Shown: positions 45,276 to 55,986 of the stretch, one piece after another
Numbering within the stretch: the stretch's first letter is position 1
Layout: each line of letters opens with the position of its first letter
Assembly: GCF_021155765.1 (NCBI RefSeq)
Contig: NC_060118.1
Location: 1,860,001-1,924,000, forward strand
From: Diprion similis
Lineage: Eukaryota > Arthropoda > Insecta > Hymenoptera > Diprionidae
DNA: 64,000 nt
Reading direction: 5' to 3'
The notes under the pieces: generated by a model
The model's input: only the letters and a program-made list of their open reading frames with translations
What the model was told of the DNA's origin: nothing
Databases searched by the model: none
Position numbers and translations under genes: made by a program

Positions 45276-45539
45276 GTGTTTGATAATAATTTCCCATGCT
45301 ATTTCATTTTATTTTTCTTGCCAAGCTGACACATTCTGTTGGAATTCGTGACAGCCAGTTTATCCGTCTGATTCTGAAATCTCATGATGCTTGGTTAATG
45401 TCACAACGAGAACTAAGATGACCGCATATAAATTTATGCTTTCATGGAACTCTCGTTAGTCGCTGCTGGACTATGAAGCCATGCACACGCAAGAGACGCG
45501 GTGGAGCTTCGTTAAATACAATCAGTGATCATCTCTCAG

Positions 45540-46245
45540 TTGAATCGCGCGTGTCTGGGTATCAGTACTGCGGACTGGGTACAAAATCGAGCTAGAGGTT
45601 AGCTCGTGGTGATCCGCGTATCAATCCGCTGGATGCTACATGTACCGAGCTCGACATTATATACGCGAAAATCCAAAAAATCCCAACGAGAAATCTGGCC
45701 AAAAAGTGCTCGCTGAGAAGGCGTGAAATCATTGCTAAGGGCGCTAATGTGGGTGAAAAAGCCTGGGAAATCACCAACACCATGAATGATAAACCTAAAC
45801 TCAGAATAGGTTAAGCGAGGAAGCTCTCAAAACTTGGGGCGGGTGCAGAGCTTCAGGAGAAGAAATCTACAATAGCTGCGAAGTCTAAACAGTGAAAGAG
45901 GACAGTAAATATTAAATCTATCATCAGTGCAGCAAAGACATCCATGCGACCAGGTTATCAAGCTGTTGAGTCGGTGTTCGAAGGTGTCTTTGCAGCTACA
46001 AGTTGGGCGGAGAAGAATGTTTGTGCGCCCCGCGTTATACCTATACCTTGTAAAATCGGTGACATCTTACCCTTCCTTATTTAAATTCTGGCTGATCTAA
46101 GTGCTACTAGGGGCTCCAGCGGGTGACGTCGTGGGTAGACCTGAAGTGATCGACGAGGCTGGCGCCAACTAGCAACAGTTGAGCGAGACCAAAAGACACA
46201 TCGCAATAATGAAAGTGATTGCGCTCGGCATTGGATGACACCTGG
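45540..46245 (+). pseudogene. Polinton B pX/PLA2-type protein, broken
   Basis: SGYQYCGLGTKSS, a stop, RLARGDPRINPLDATCTELDI: the PLA2-like signature, but the catalytic-type histidine position reads leucine (ELD in place of HD). Later pieces include IKSIISAAKTSMRPGYQAVESVF, APRVIPIPCKIGDILPFLI and a degraded glycine-rich part. Same order as Polinton A, directly upstream of the protease. Confidence 0.7.
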
Positions 46246-46339
46246 GACCCTCCCGCGGTGGCTTGAGTCTGTATTTACTCTCAGCACAAAACTTAACAAA
46301 GTTACCACACCGAGCTCTCGCCGACAATGATTTACGCAA

Positions 46340-46656
46340 ATAAGCAAAAGTTATGAAAATTTCACATTTCCGTGGCGTTTTTGTGCCAAATGATCTACCG
46401 AAATCGGGACCGAAGAAACGGGAATCTGCAATTATTAATCTTGATGATAAAAACGGTCTGCGGTCATATTGAGTTTTGTACAAGAAAGATGGTGATCACG
46501 CTTTGTATTTCGATAGTTTCGGCGAATCGCAGTCATCTGAAGACCTGATAAAGTATCTCGGTGTTGGTAGCGTGAAATACAATTATAAGAGATATCAGGA
46601 ATATGATACTGTGATTTGCGGTCACTTAGGCCGCAAATTTATCAGCAGACAGTTAT
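46340..46656 (+). pseudogene. Polinton B adenain-type protease, catalytic histidine lost
   Basis: ISHFRGVFVPNDLPKSGPKKR, INLDDKNG and YFDSFGESQSSEDLIKYLG are readable, as is YQEYDTVICGHLGRKF with the nucleophile-type cysteine. The segment that should hold histidine reads GLRSY followed by a stop at about 46474. The last 20 residues differ from Polinton A. This gene belongs to the first (diverged) part of the mosaic. Confidence 0.78.
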
Positions 46657-46692
46657 AAAAGGGGTGGTGTTTCATGAACAGGCATCAGTCAT

Positions 46693-47336
46693 GGTAGAAT
46701 CGTTGACATCGACACTGTTAAGCACCTCCTCCATGCTGGAGGCACAATATTTCCCCCCAATCGGGTTATCGTCGGAGAAAAACTATGTTACCGGACTCGC
46801 CGAGTTCCTGACATTTAATTCAATACTCAATATTCAGGAGACGTGCAATAAATTTCATCTGGAGCAACCGGACAGCAGCACGGAAGTTATCACAATACCA
46901 ACGTAAAGTTGAGAAATTGAAGAGATTGAAAGCTTTCTGCACAAGGAGCTACCTGACATCTCCGTCAATCTGCGGACCAGCAACAACGAGCTGTACAGTA
47001 TAAAGTCACGTGCAATTGAGTAGTAGACTTTGAAACCAAAAATTCCATTGCCGATTAATAGAATTTAAAGCGGTTGTCCTAGCACTAGACGATACTTGAA
47101 AATTCGAATTACCTGTGGCTATGCTGAAAGTTGATACTTTACTTGTAGAGCTTAACATAACCACAAGGACGTACATTAACGAGCGTAACGCTCACACGAT
47201 TCACAATTTTTTTCCCAACGTTAATTACCTCCGAACCGCCGGAAAGTCAAAACATCATATTCAGCTGAGAATAGTCGATCACGACAAAGAGTTGATTAAT
47301 TTTTGTGAAAAAACGATAACTGTACGTTTAATGTGA
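46693..47336 (+). pseudogene. Polinton B minor capsid protein, first (diverged) copy
   Basis: VESLTSTLLSTSSMLEAQYFP and EVITIPT, then a stop, EIEEIESFLHKELPD, stops, then an open stretch (47115-47336) with VAMLKVDTLLVELNITTRTY, NERNAHTIHNFFPNVNY and RIVDHDKELINFCEKTI. The architecture matches the penton-like protein at 17805-18491 but residue identity is low, so it represents a different Polinton lineage from the second copy that follows. Confidence 0.78.
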
Positions 47337-47459
47337 AATGTCTCAAATAATGGGTATTGTGTTTGAGACGCAAAAGTTATAAAAGCAATATGCCATGGCC
47401 AAATATCATCACTTACCCAGCACCTCTGATGAAGCTGAAATCTCCGACGAAGCTAACAC

Positions 47460-47580
47460 TCCTAATATCTCGACGTTGGTAGTGTTGAATACAATCATGA
47501 AAGGTACCAGGATTATGATACGTTTGAATGCGGACATTTGTGTCTAAAATTTTTGAGCGGTGAGCTACACATCTATCACT
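47460..47580 (+). pseudogene. Second protease C-terminal fragment
   Basis: VEYNHERYQDYDTFECGHLCL then KFLSGEL is nearly the same as the end of the Polinton A protease (17660-17760). It is preceded at about 47455 by unrelated sequence. It marks the start of the A-like segment of the mosaic. Confidence 0.75.
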
Positions 47581-47587
47581 CTAAGCC

Positions 47588-48244
47588 ATGGATGATTCAC
47601 TAACGTTAACAATTTCGGGAACCTCTTCGATTCTCGAGGCGTAATATTTCTCACGGATTGAACTTGCTCGTGATAAAAGTTATGCTCTTGGTTTGGTAGA
47701 ATTGTAAACCTTTAATTTGATCCCCAACGTTAATGTTGGTCACAATAAAATTAACGTGGCTGATAGAGTAATCATCATACCTACCGGCAGCTACGAGATC
47801 GAGAACATAGAAAAGTATGTTCAAAACTTGCTAAGAAATACAAACATTGGGCTCAGCAATAAGCCCAACAATAACACGTTACGCAGCAAAATCACATGCA
47901 ACCACATTCTAAACTTTCAATCGAACGACTCCAATGCTTGACATTTACTAATAGAACTCACGAATCAGACGTGCCTGTAACTATACTCGAGTTCAATGCG
48001 TTGCGAGTTGAGTGCAGTATTACCAGGGGAGCCTACGTCAACGGACGTAAAGGACACACTATTCACGTGTTTTTCCCAAGCGTCTCACCAGGATATGAGT
48101 AGAAGTGCCGTCACTCGTCATTTACCGTCCGATCACCATCAGGACCATAGATAACGTTTAGCTCCGTTTAGTATATCAGGAGGGAGACTTGGTTAACTTT
48201 CGTGGTAAAGTCATAAATGTGAGACTACAGATCAAATCGCGATA
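47588..48244 (+). pseudogene. Polinton B minor capsid protein, second (A-like) copy
   Basis: Begins MDDSLTLTISGTSSILEA exactly as the Polinton A protein does, then a stop at about 47642. DRVIIIPTGSYEIENIEKY and NNNTLRSKI are followed by a deletion near 47935, then SDVPVTILEFNALRVECSIT and HTIHVFFPSVSPGYE, more stops, and the conserved 3' end. Several nonsense and frame errors; Polinton A retains the intact version. Confidence 0.8.
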
Positions 48245-48449
48245 AACGATAGGTATCGTTTATAAGAGACAGCCAAAGAGTAGGTATATCAGTGAGTCGA
48301 CATGTCCCGATCAAGTCAGTCATCGATCGATTATCGAACCGTTAACACCTCGGAACGTTGAGTTTCTGATAGCTCTCGGCTGAAAACTGACACCTACTGG
48401 AAGAGGAAATTCCGGCAAATAAGAATCCGATTTTGGTCTTTCGTCATTC

Positions 48450-49624
48450 GTCTCTGACGAATACATTGCGCATTACGAAATTCACGCTCACAAACTTCGC
48501 GCCTTGCAAACTTTCAACAACAGCGATGAAATACGAATCACCGTTCAGGATCAGGATTTATGCATTCCGCCCATTAAAATTTTAGTACATGCCCACGGAC
48601 GACTCGTCAAAGCTGATGGAACAGCGACTGTGAACACACAGTTCGTAAACAACGCTATCTGTCATTTATTAGAAGAAATTCGCTACAAAATTAATGTGGT
48701 TAAGATCGATAAAAGCAAGAATGGCGGCTTGACAAGTCCTATGAAGGATTACGCTTATCTAAACCCCGGTCAGAGTTGGCTGATGGAGAACGCAGGGTGG
48801 CTTGACGTGAAAGAGAAGAAAAAATTAAACCATACCGAGGGTAATTTTAACGTACTGATACCGCTCAACATGATACTGGGTTTCGCTAAAGATTACCGCG
48901 AGGTCGTTGTCAATATCAAACAAGAGTTACTTTGACGACATCAAAAATGTATGTAAACGCAATTGTACAGAGTCAAAACGAGGAAAACAAAATCATGATC
49001 AATACAGTAGAATGACTTGTACCGTATTCGAAACTCGCGGATCAGAGAAAAGTTAACCTGCTGAATTTCTGCTGATCCGCGTATTTTGATGAACCTCCAT
49101 AGTTGGGAATTGTATGAATATCCCTAACTTCCCACTACTTTGAAACACGTTTGAACTGTGAGAACTTTCACTCCGTTTAAAAAACCTTGCTACGTAATTT
49201 TGGCCTTTCAAACAAGTCGAAAGAACAAGACCGGAAAAAACGCAAGTCATTTCGATCACTGCAATGTCAGGGGCATCGAGCTGTTTTTAAACTCACGATA
49301 TCATTCGTACGATAACTTAAACCTGAACTTAAGTCGTAATCTGTATGCGCTCCTGTACGAGATGTACTCAAACTTCCAAGCTACCTACACGACAAGAACC
49401 CCGAGCTGCTGCTGACAAAGAGTGAATTTCTTCAGAATGCCTCTTTATTCGTTATTGATTGTTCAAAACGAAACGAATCTTTGAGGTACGAGCCTGTCGA
49501 CATCCGTCTGGATTTTGAAGCTAAAGCCAACTTTTCCGCCGAAACATCGGCGTATTGCTCGATTGTTCACGATCGTATTGTTGAATACAACCCACTCAGT
49601 GGTAGGGTAAAAAAGTTGGTATAA
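48450..49624 (+). pseudogene. Polinton B major capsid protein, full span with breaks
   Basis: EYIAHYEIHAHKL, then a 143-codon open block (48504-48935) with VTVQ-type strand DQDLCIPPIKILVHAHGRLV, FVNNAICHLLEEIRYKI, LTSPMKDYAYLNPGQSWL and VLIPLNMILGFAKDY. A frameshift occurs near 48930, and later pieces include LNLNLSRNLYALLYEMYSNFQ and FVIDCSKRNESLRYEPVD. The native C-terminus DRIVEYNPLSGRVKKLV is followed by TAA at 49622. The start methionine is not preserved. It supplies the tail missing from Polinton A. Confidence 0.82.
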
Positions 49625-49661
49625 AAACACACTAATTCCCACCACCTCCCACAGTTGAAAC

Positions 49662-50255
49662 ATGGAGCTCATCGTTGACATACAAGGCTTCTGTAGACCT
49701 TGCGACAACACCTTCACGTTTAAAGAATTAGCTGTAATTTCAATCTACTCGGAAGCACCTCCATCGGCGTTTCTCTTCAAGCCACCTTACGAATGGGACT
49801 GTCTACACGTCAAATATAAAAGCCAAAATTCATAGTTGCAACGCTATTTTCACGGTCTACCTTGGAGCTGTGGAAATATACCGTTCGAGAAAGTGGAATG
49901 GACAATTGAATACGAGCTGAGTAAAGCTCGCAGGGTGTACGTGAAGGGAGAAGTAAAACGAGATTGGCTGCTTAAAATTGTCCCCAAAGTTCAAATCATC
50001 GATTTGCTGGACTTGGGCTGTCCATTGCTTCAAACCATTCAAAAAACTTCGGCTGTACATGTACGATGTGACGAGCACACAATACCCAACGCAAACTGTG
50101 CAGCTCGAAACGTCATGTTACTCCAAAATTGGTTACTAAATGACCATGTTGTACGGATGGTAACGGTGAGCGATTTGTCCTACTGCGCAGAAGCATCCAC
50201 AAGAACGATCCTGCATTCCGGGCCTATCACCCTGGTTACGATACTATTGAATTAA
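49662..50255 (+). pseudogene. Polinton-associated conserved protein, one nonsense codon
   Basis: Starts MELIVDIQGFCRPCDNTFTF 37 bases after the major capsid stop and runs 197 codons in one frame. A single TAG near 49833 interrupts it, and it ends at 50255 followed by an AATAAA signal at 50286. Landmarks are AFLFKPPYEWDCL, ARRVYVKGEVKRDWLL, LDLGCPLLQ and NANCAARNVMLLQNWLL. I believe this family accompanies many insect Polintons; its function is not known to me. A nuclease-like fold is possible given the spaced acidic, Cys and His residues, but that is speculation. Confidence 0.6.
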
Positions 50256-50505
50256 ATCATTGTAATGACGTTACAAAGTAATGTCAATAAACCTTTTTTT
50301 TTCATATATTCATGAATTTATTTGATACCTCACCCTTCGCTGTTGAGAGATGAATTTCTTCCATACTCATCTCATTATCAGGAGGAAGGCTTGAGTCCAA
50401 ATGACAAACGCAAAATAATTTTAAGTGTTTTTTTTTGATATTAAAAAAACATTGTCGAGTACAAAATTTGATATGCAGGGTTATTTGAAATCTGTGACGC
50501 GTAAC

Positions 50506-50700
50506 GAATTCAAGTCCGTTGTGTCCACCCAGATATCGTAGGTGTCACGACTTTCTCTGTTGGCTGCCATCATCCTCTGGAATCGCTTTTAATCTTCGTC
50601 TTCTTGGATGGCTTTCGTCAGTCGATGTGATAGAAAAACCGTAGATGAATCCTTCAAGTCCACAACTATTGTACTCGAACGATAGTAACCCAACACCGCA
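50506..50700 (-). pseudogene. Partial tandem paralogue of the 95-aa gene at 51074
   Basis: The plus-strand words GGATGGCTTTCGTCAGTCGAT and CCAGATATCGTAGGTGT nearly repeat those of 51074-51250, so this is a shortened, diverged second copy of the adjacent gene in the same orientation. No intact frame. Confidence 0.6.
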
Positions 50701-51073
50701 GATCCAAGCCTCTGACTGTATACAACTACTTCAGCTGTTGGTCAGCCGTTGCACTCTATTCTTGACGAGCCGCTCAAACATTACGTTACGCCAACAAGAT
50801 TAAAATGCAGTTCGAAAATCTTTATCTTTTTTCTCAGTGATCTTTAGAGTAGTAGTTTGTCGGATTGAAAAACTCAATTTGAAGTTGATTTTTTTTTTTA
50901 ACGAAACCTGAGTTGAGTATCAATTTATTGATACATGTTGGGATAAGGGTGAACAAGATGGTTTAATGATGAGTGAAAAATACGTCTGATTTTAATTCCT
51001 TCTATTGAATATTCGAAGTATGAGGTACAAAATTTCGTCTGTGATATTTAAATTACATGTACAGGAATTCAAC

Positions 51074-51361
51074 TCAATTGTACTGCCCGCCCAGATATCG
51101 CAGATGTAATCGAGAATCATTGGCGGCTGTCACCATCTGCTGCAGCAGCTTTTCGTCTTCTTGTATGGCTTTCGTCAGTCGATTGGATAGGAAAACCGTA
51201 AACGAATTCTCCAAGTTTATAACAACTTTGTCCCAAAATTTTAATTTAACGTGACGGATTCCGCTCACACGGTAGTCAAAGTATGCTTCCAGATCCGAAA
51301 GCTTCTTTAACGAGAGAAACGTCTCCATCCGTGCAACTACGTTAGGTTTAGTCAAATCCAT
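51074..51361 (-). CDS. Polinton right-end 95-aa protein, unknown function
   Basis: 95 codons, intact, from an ATG at 51359-51361. It begins MDLTKPNVVARMETFLSL and contains HVKLKFWDKVVINLENSFTV and the helical segment LTKAIQEDEKLLQQMV. It ends LRYLGGQYN. The upstream sequence contains TTTTATATCATCC about 60 bases from the start. Placed at the right end of Polinton B and convergent with the conserved protein at 49662, it is probably an element gene. I know no function. Confidence 0.55.
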   Translation of the reverse strand: MDLTKPNVVARMETFLSLKKLSDLEAYFDYRVSGIRHVKLKFWDKVVINLENSFTVFLSNRLTKAIQEDEKLLQQMVTAANDSRLHLRYLGGQYN

Positions 51362-51462
51362 AATGTTGATGCTTAATGTGCAGTTGATCCAATTCTCCAG
51401 GAAGAACCAGGTGGTGGCTTTTATATCATCCTCACCACACTCATTTAGTGGGGAAGAAGAAG

Positions 51463-51654
51463 GTCACGTGGTTGATGTCACATCGGACTTTGGACTTTTG
51501 ATAAGAACGTCACACGGTTGATATCACTTCAGACTTTGGACTGAGCAGTTCTTTTGATAAGAATGTTACGTGGTTGATAACGCCCGGACTTTGAACTCGC
51601 AAAGAACGCCACGTGGTTTGATATCGTGGGAATCGAATGTCACATGGTTGATAT
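51463..51654. repeat. CACGTG-containing short repeats, left part
   Basis: Degenerate units beginning GTCACGTGGTTGAT recur at 51463, 51509, 51565, 51608 and 51639, often with a following GGACTTTGGACT block and a TTTTGATAAGAA block. The array continues beyond the Copia insertion at 56289 and 56355. Confidence 0.75.
51650..51654. repeat. Copia target-site duplication, left (GATAT)
   Basis: GATAT directly precedes the left LTR and is repeated at 56236-56240 after the right LTR. Confidence 0.92.
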
Positions 51655-51903
51655 TGTTGAGGAATACGTCGTACGATGTATATGTGTGTGCGTGTGTATG
51701 GGCGAGACAAGAAAAGATTGGGGCGTTGCCTAATTTTCTGTGTATAGCACCCGCTTATTTTGTTTATATCGCGCAGTCGAAGCGTGAGGCTCACCGAGAG
51801 CGTACCTTTATTCTAACTTTGTATAATTTCATCAAATAAATAAAACCAATACACGTTGTATATATATAACTCGTTTTTCTTCATTTATGCCAATAATCTA
51901 ACA
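51655..51903 (+). repeat. Copia 5' LTR (249 bp)
   Basis: TG...CA ends. An AAATAAATAAAACC polyadenylation-type stretch lies near 51834. Drives transcription of the element. Confidence 0.96.
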
Positions 51904-51916
51904 GGTTATGGGCCCA
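51904..51916 (+). promoter_or_regulatory. Copia primer-binding site
   Basis: GGTTATGGGCCCA immediately follows the LTR. As I recall, this is the start of the Drosophila copia primer site, which uses an internal fragment of initiator tRNA-Met. Confidence 0.8.
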
Positions 51917-51964
51917 GAGCGCGGAGTATCTCTGGAGTGCATAAAATAAAGAGAAACGCGCAAA

Positions 51965-54900
51965 GTGAGTAAAATCAGTGCCCGTCAAAGTCGGTGTGAA
52001 ATTATTCGCGTGAGAAAAATGGCTGACACGGGATCGATCACCATTGCTCACAAGCTCAACGAGAGCAACTATAAACTGTGGAAATTTCAAGTTGATGCTA
52101 TATTGCGTGGAAAAGGGCTGAATAAGTATGTACGTGAGGTGATTGCAGCAGGGGCGACTCCAGAACAAGTTGATGCCTTTAACGAAAAAGATGGCAAGGC
52201 GATGGCGATTTTGATTGCGTCATTAGAGAGCGATCAAGCAATGAACGTGCTGACATGCAGCACAGCAAAGGAGATCTATGAAAAACTGAGTGCTATTCAT
52301 CAAAAGAGAAGCGAAGTGAGCGTGATGACTCTGTACGAGGAATACTTCGCCCTACAAATGGCCGAGGACGAATCTGTGACGACATACGTCTCGAAAGTGA
52401 TGAAAATCGCGGCAGAAATTGAGGATCAAGGGGAGGAACTATCCGACAATATTAAAATGTCGAGAATCATCAGTAGTCTCACGCCAAAATTTCAAAATTT
52501 TAAGACCGTTTGGTATAATATAAAAGAGGGCCGAGATCTTAATAGCCTGTTAGCTCGCCTACGGCAAGAAGAAGATCAAATAAACAAGACCAAGACCACT
52601 GAAGACGGAGCCTTCGCAGTGAGAGGAAAACAAAAGCCATGGTCGAAGCCGAGAGACAACAAATTGATCGCACAAAAAAAAAGGGAATCACAGTGTCATA
52701 AATGTGGACAGACCGGACACTGGCAACGCGAATGTCCAGAGAACGAAGATGTAAACAACGAGGGCAGAAGGAATTCCAAGAGCTACACGGTTTTTCGAGC
52801 TTGTACTTTTCCCAGGAACGACACGGCATTCGTAGTACTGCCAAATGAAATTAAAAGTAGCGCGCTGAGAGATGTGTGGATTGTTGACTCGGGCGCGACG
52901 CAGCACATGACGAGTAGAAAAGACTGGTTCAGTGAACTCGACGAGACACCGACCGGGAGATTTGTGCGTGTAGCAAGCAATGCAAAATTACCGATACATG
53001 GTGTAGGCAATATTCACGCGTCAATGTGGAACGGGTCTCAGTGGGAGTCGTGTGTGTTGGAAAAGGTGCAATACGTGCCCGGTCTAGGACCCAACCTTTT
53101 CTCGACGGGGACAGTAACGTCACGCGGATTTGTTATTATCGAGAAAGAACGCGAGTGTGAAGTGCGATTCGCGAACGGAAAAGTGGCGGTCATTGGTGTA
53201 AAAGACACCATGAATCAATATCGCCTGGGTCTGCGAGTTAATCGAGCATGTGAGGCATATAACACGACCACTGAATCGTGCTATAGGTGGCACCAGAGAC
53301 TGGGACACTTGGGTTTCAAGATGATGCAAAATATGGTGAATAAAAACACCGTAAATGGTGTATCATTCGCTGCGGAAAATAGATTCTTTTGTGCAGACTG
53401 TGCTGTGGGAAAGATGCATCGCATTTCCCACCCATCTCGTGAGATTCGTCAGTGCCAACCCGGAGAAAGACTCCATGCGGACGTTTGTGGTCCGATGCAT
53501 GTGACTTCAGTGGGAGGCTACAGGTACATCCTGGTGGTAAAGGACGAGGCCACCAGTTTTCGATACGTGCATTTCTTAGCACAGAAGTCTGACGTCGTCA
53601 GCAAAATAAAAGAACAAATCAGTGCAGTCGAAACTATTACTGGAAATCGGATAAAGTCGATCAGGACCGATAATGGTTTAGAGTTCGTGAACGAAGGCAT
53701 GTCGAAACTACTGCGAGAGAGAGGAATAATCCATGAAAGAACGTCGCCCTACACGCCTGAACAAAACGGCCGCGTGGAACGTGAGAATAGGACCATTCAA
53801 GAGTCTGCTCGGACGATGCTGTTGGCCAGTGGTCTGCACGTGAGTTTGTGGTCTGAGGCTGTTCGTACAGCGGTGTATATTCTAAATAGAACCCCGAATG
53901 CCAAAAATCCAATAAAAACTCCTTTCGAGCTCTGGTTTGAGAGTAAGCCTGACCTCGGTCACGTGAGAATCTTTGGTTCGGAGGCTTACGTACACGTCCC
54001 GAAAGAGACTGGTCAAAAAAAGTGGGATGCCAGGGCTAGAAAGATGTATCTTGTAGGATACGAGTCAAGTGCGAAGAATTACAGACTCTACGACCCAAGC
54101 AAGAGGAAGATAATTGTCAGCTGCGACGCTGTGATCAACGAGGACTCTATTAAAAAAAAAAGGTCCGAGGAAGAGGACTTACCTGTCGTTGTCCTGGCTG
54201 ACGAGGATGCCACAGACGGAGAAAACTTCAGACCAGCAGACGAGCGAGTGGACGATAATGAAAATCTTGAAGCTTTTGTCGACGCAGCTGAGAATAGTGG
54301 TGAAGAGCCACGTTACAATTTGAGACCATACATTTACGAGCCGGACAGATATGAAGAAAACGGTCACAGCGCAATCATTGAAGAAGTCAGCACGTACGAG
54401 GAGGCAATTGCTTCCAAAGATGCTGACAAGTGGCTACAAGCCATGCGTGAGGAGCTTGATGCTCTCAAAAAAAACGAGACATGGGAATTGACTGCGAGAC
54501 CGCCACACAGGAACATAGTGACGTGCAAGTGGGTGTTCAAAGTGAAAAACGCACCCGGTTATTCAGAGGAAGTGAGAGCAAAAGCTCGTCTCGTGGCGAG
54601 AGGATTCTCACAGCGGGAAGGAGTTGACTATACGGATGTTTTCTCCCCCGTGGTGAGATATGACTCAGTGAGAATTATGTTGTGTATCGCCGCGCAAGAT
54701 GACCTAGAGATTGTTCAGTTCGACGTTAAGTGCGCTTTCCTGAACGGAGAATTGGAGGAAGAAATCTTTATGGAGCCGCCACAAGGGCTCGATATAATTG
54801 ACAAGAACTCGGTGTGCAAGTTAAAGAAAAGCTTGTACGGATTGAAACAGGCCTCGAGAATGTGGAATCAGAAATTTATCTCGTGTTTGCGAAAATTCAA

Positions 54901-55918
54901 CTTCGTGGCCAGTGCGGCGGATCCATGCGTGTTCAGTGGGAGAGTCGACGGACACGACGTGTTTCTGTTATTGTACGTGGACGATGGACTTATTCTGTCA
55001 AAAAATGGCGATGTTTTGAAAGACGTGATTGATTACATGCAAAGCTGTTTTGAAATGACCGTCGGAAAGTGCCGGTATTACGTCGGAGTTGAAATACTGA
55101 GAGACAGAAATAACAAAAAAATCAGTATTGGACAAAAATCGTACATCGAAAAACTCATCGCAAAATTCGACATGACAGATGCTGTGCCGTCGAGTACACC
55201 GTCCGATGCGAATATTCGTCTAACTGCCGCAAGGGAGACTTGCGCCGGCGTTTTTCCTTATCGCGAAGTGGTGGGGTCGCTGTTGTATGCCGCGATGGTT
55301 TCAAGGCCAGATATTGCATATGCCGTGGGAGTAGCCAGCAGATTCCTGGAAAATCCTAGTACGGAGCATATAAATGCAGTAAAAAGAATCTTGAGATACC
55401 TCAAATCGACCTCAGAGTTTGGCATCACGTATAATTCCGTAGCAGCTATCGCGGGATATACTGACGCAGACTTTGCTGGCATGGAGACTCGACAATCGAC
55501 GACAGGCTTTGTCTTCACCATGGGAGGTGGGGCTGTGACTTGGAAGAGTCAAAGGCAAAAGAAGGTGACACTTTCCACTACTGAAGCAGAATATGCCGCT
55601 AGCTGTGAGGGTGCGCGTGAAGCGTATTGGCTGAAGCAGCTCCTGAAGGACGTTGGGAAGGAGCTGAGAGATCCTATTGAGCTGAACATCGACAACCAAA
55701 GTACGCTGCGACTAATCAAGAACCCGGAAGTGCACGCCAGGACCAAGCACTTCGATGTGCATCTGCATTATGTGAGAGAAGCAAATAAAGAGAAAATAGT
55801 GCAAGTGCAGTATGTGTGCAGTGATGATCAATTGGCCGATGTTTTTACGAAGGCTCTCCATCGCGAAAAATTCGTGAAAAATATCGAACGCTTGAATGTT
55901 GTGAAGATATACGAGTAG
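51965..55918 (+). CDS. gag-pol: Copia gag-pol polyprotein, intact (1,317 aa)
   Basis: Domain order in residues from the first ATG: gag about 19-240, CCHC knuckle C244-C247-H252-C257 (CHKCGQTGHWQREC), aspartic protease D308-S309-G310 (WIVDSGATQHM), then the pre-integrase HxH-type region YRWHQRLGHLG. The DD35E integrase core has D506, D569 and E605, with exactly 35 residues between the last two. Reverse transcriptase has YVDD at 1004-1007, and RNase H has YTDADFAG (D1167) and TTEAEYAA. The order protease-integrase-RT-RNase H is diagnostic of Copia. The natural start may be the second methionine at 52019 (MADTGS). No break was found. Length is close to Drosophila copia. Confidence 0.97.
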   Translation: MSKISARQSRCEIIRVRKMADTGSITIAHKLNESNYKLWKFQVDAILRGKGLNKYVREVIAAGATPEQVDAFNEKDGKAMAILIASLESDQAMNVLTCSTAKEIYEKLSAIHQKRSEVSVMTLYEEYFALQMAEDESVTTYVSKVMKIAAEIEDQGEELSDNIKMSRIISSLTPKFQNFKTVWYNIKEGRDLNSLLARLRQEEDQINKTKTTEDGAFAVRGKQKPWSKPRDNKLIAQKKRESQCHKCGQTGHWQRECPENEDVNNEGRRNSKSYTVFRACTFPRNDTAFVVLPNEIKSSALRDVWIVDSGATQHMTSRKDWFSELDETPTGRFVRVASNAKLPIHGVGNIHASMWNGSQWESCVLEKVQYVPGLGPNLFSTGTVTSRGFVIIEKERECEVRFANGKVAVIGVKDTMNQYRLGLRVNRACEAYNTTTESCYRWHQRLGHLGFKMMQNMVNKNTVNGVSFAAENRFFCADCAVGKMHRISHPSREIRQCQPGERLHADVCGPMHVTSVGGYRYILVVKDEATSFRYVHFLAQKSDVVSKIKEQISAVETITGNRIKSIRTDNGLEFVNEGMSKLLRERGIIHERTSPYTPEQNGRVERENRTIQESARTMLLASGLHVSLWSEAVRTAVYILNRTPNAKNPIKTPFELWFESKPDLGHVRIFGSEAYVHVPKETGQKKWDARARKMYLVGYESSAKNYRLYDPSKRKIIVSCDAVINEDSIKKKRSEEEDLPVVVLADEDATDGENFRPADERVDDNENLEAFVDAAENSGEEPRYNLRPYIYEPDRYEENGHSAIIEEVSTYEEAIASKDADKWLQAMREELDALKKNETWELTARPPHRNIVTCKWVFKVKNAPGYSEEVRAKARLVARGFSQREGVDYTDVFSPVVRYDSVRIMLCIAAQDDLEIVQFDVKCAFLNGELEEEIFMEPPQGLDIIDKNSVCKLKKSLYGLKQASRMWNQKFISCLRKFNFVASAADPCVFSGRVDGHDVFLLLYVDDGLILSKNGDVLKDVIDYMQSCFEMTVGKCRYYVGVEILRDRNNKKISIGQKSYIEKLIAKFDMTDAVPSSTPSDANIRLTAARETCAGVFPYREVVGSLLYAAMVSRPDIAYAVGVASRFLENPSTEHINAVKRILRYLKSTSEFGITYNSVAAIAGYTDADFAGMETRQSTTGFVFTMGGGAVTWKSQRQKKVTLSTTEAEYAASCEGAREAYWLKQLLKDVGKELRDPIELNIDNQSTLRLIKNPEVHARTKHFDVHLHYVREANKEKIVQVQYVCSDDQLADVFTKALHREKFVKNIERLNVVKIYE

Positions 55919-55986
55919 CATGTGGTAGCGTGAGAAGAGTGGGCTATGGAAGTATGACGATATGTACATTGTACGCCGAGTGGGAG

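Larger units (their letters stand above)
41985..51654. mobile_element. Polinton/Maverick B (mosaic, polB absent)
   Basis: Gene order from integrase to capsid genes matches Polinton A: integrase, fibre-like, DUF8207-type, ATPase (-), then pX/PLA2, protease, minor capsid (+). Near 47,455 a second segment starts, much closer in sequence to Polinton A: protease C-terminus, minor capsid and major capsid, then two further genes lost from A. The left end stops right after the integrase, so polB is missing. The right end leads into CACGTG repeats split by Copia. No terminal inverted repeats were found. Confidence 0.88.

Noticed and set aside
52539-55746. Minus-strand ORFs across Copia
   Set aside because: Antisense shadows of the intact gag-pol frame.
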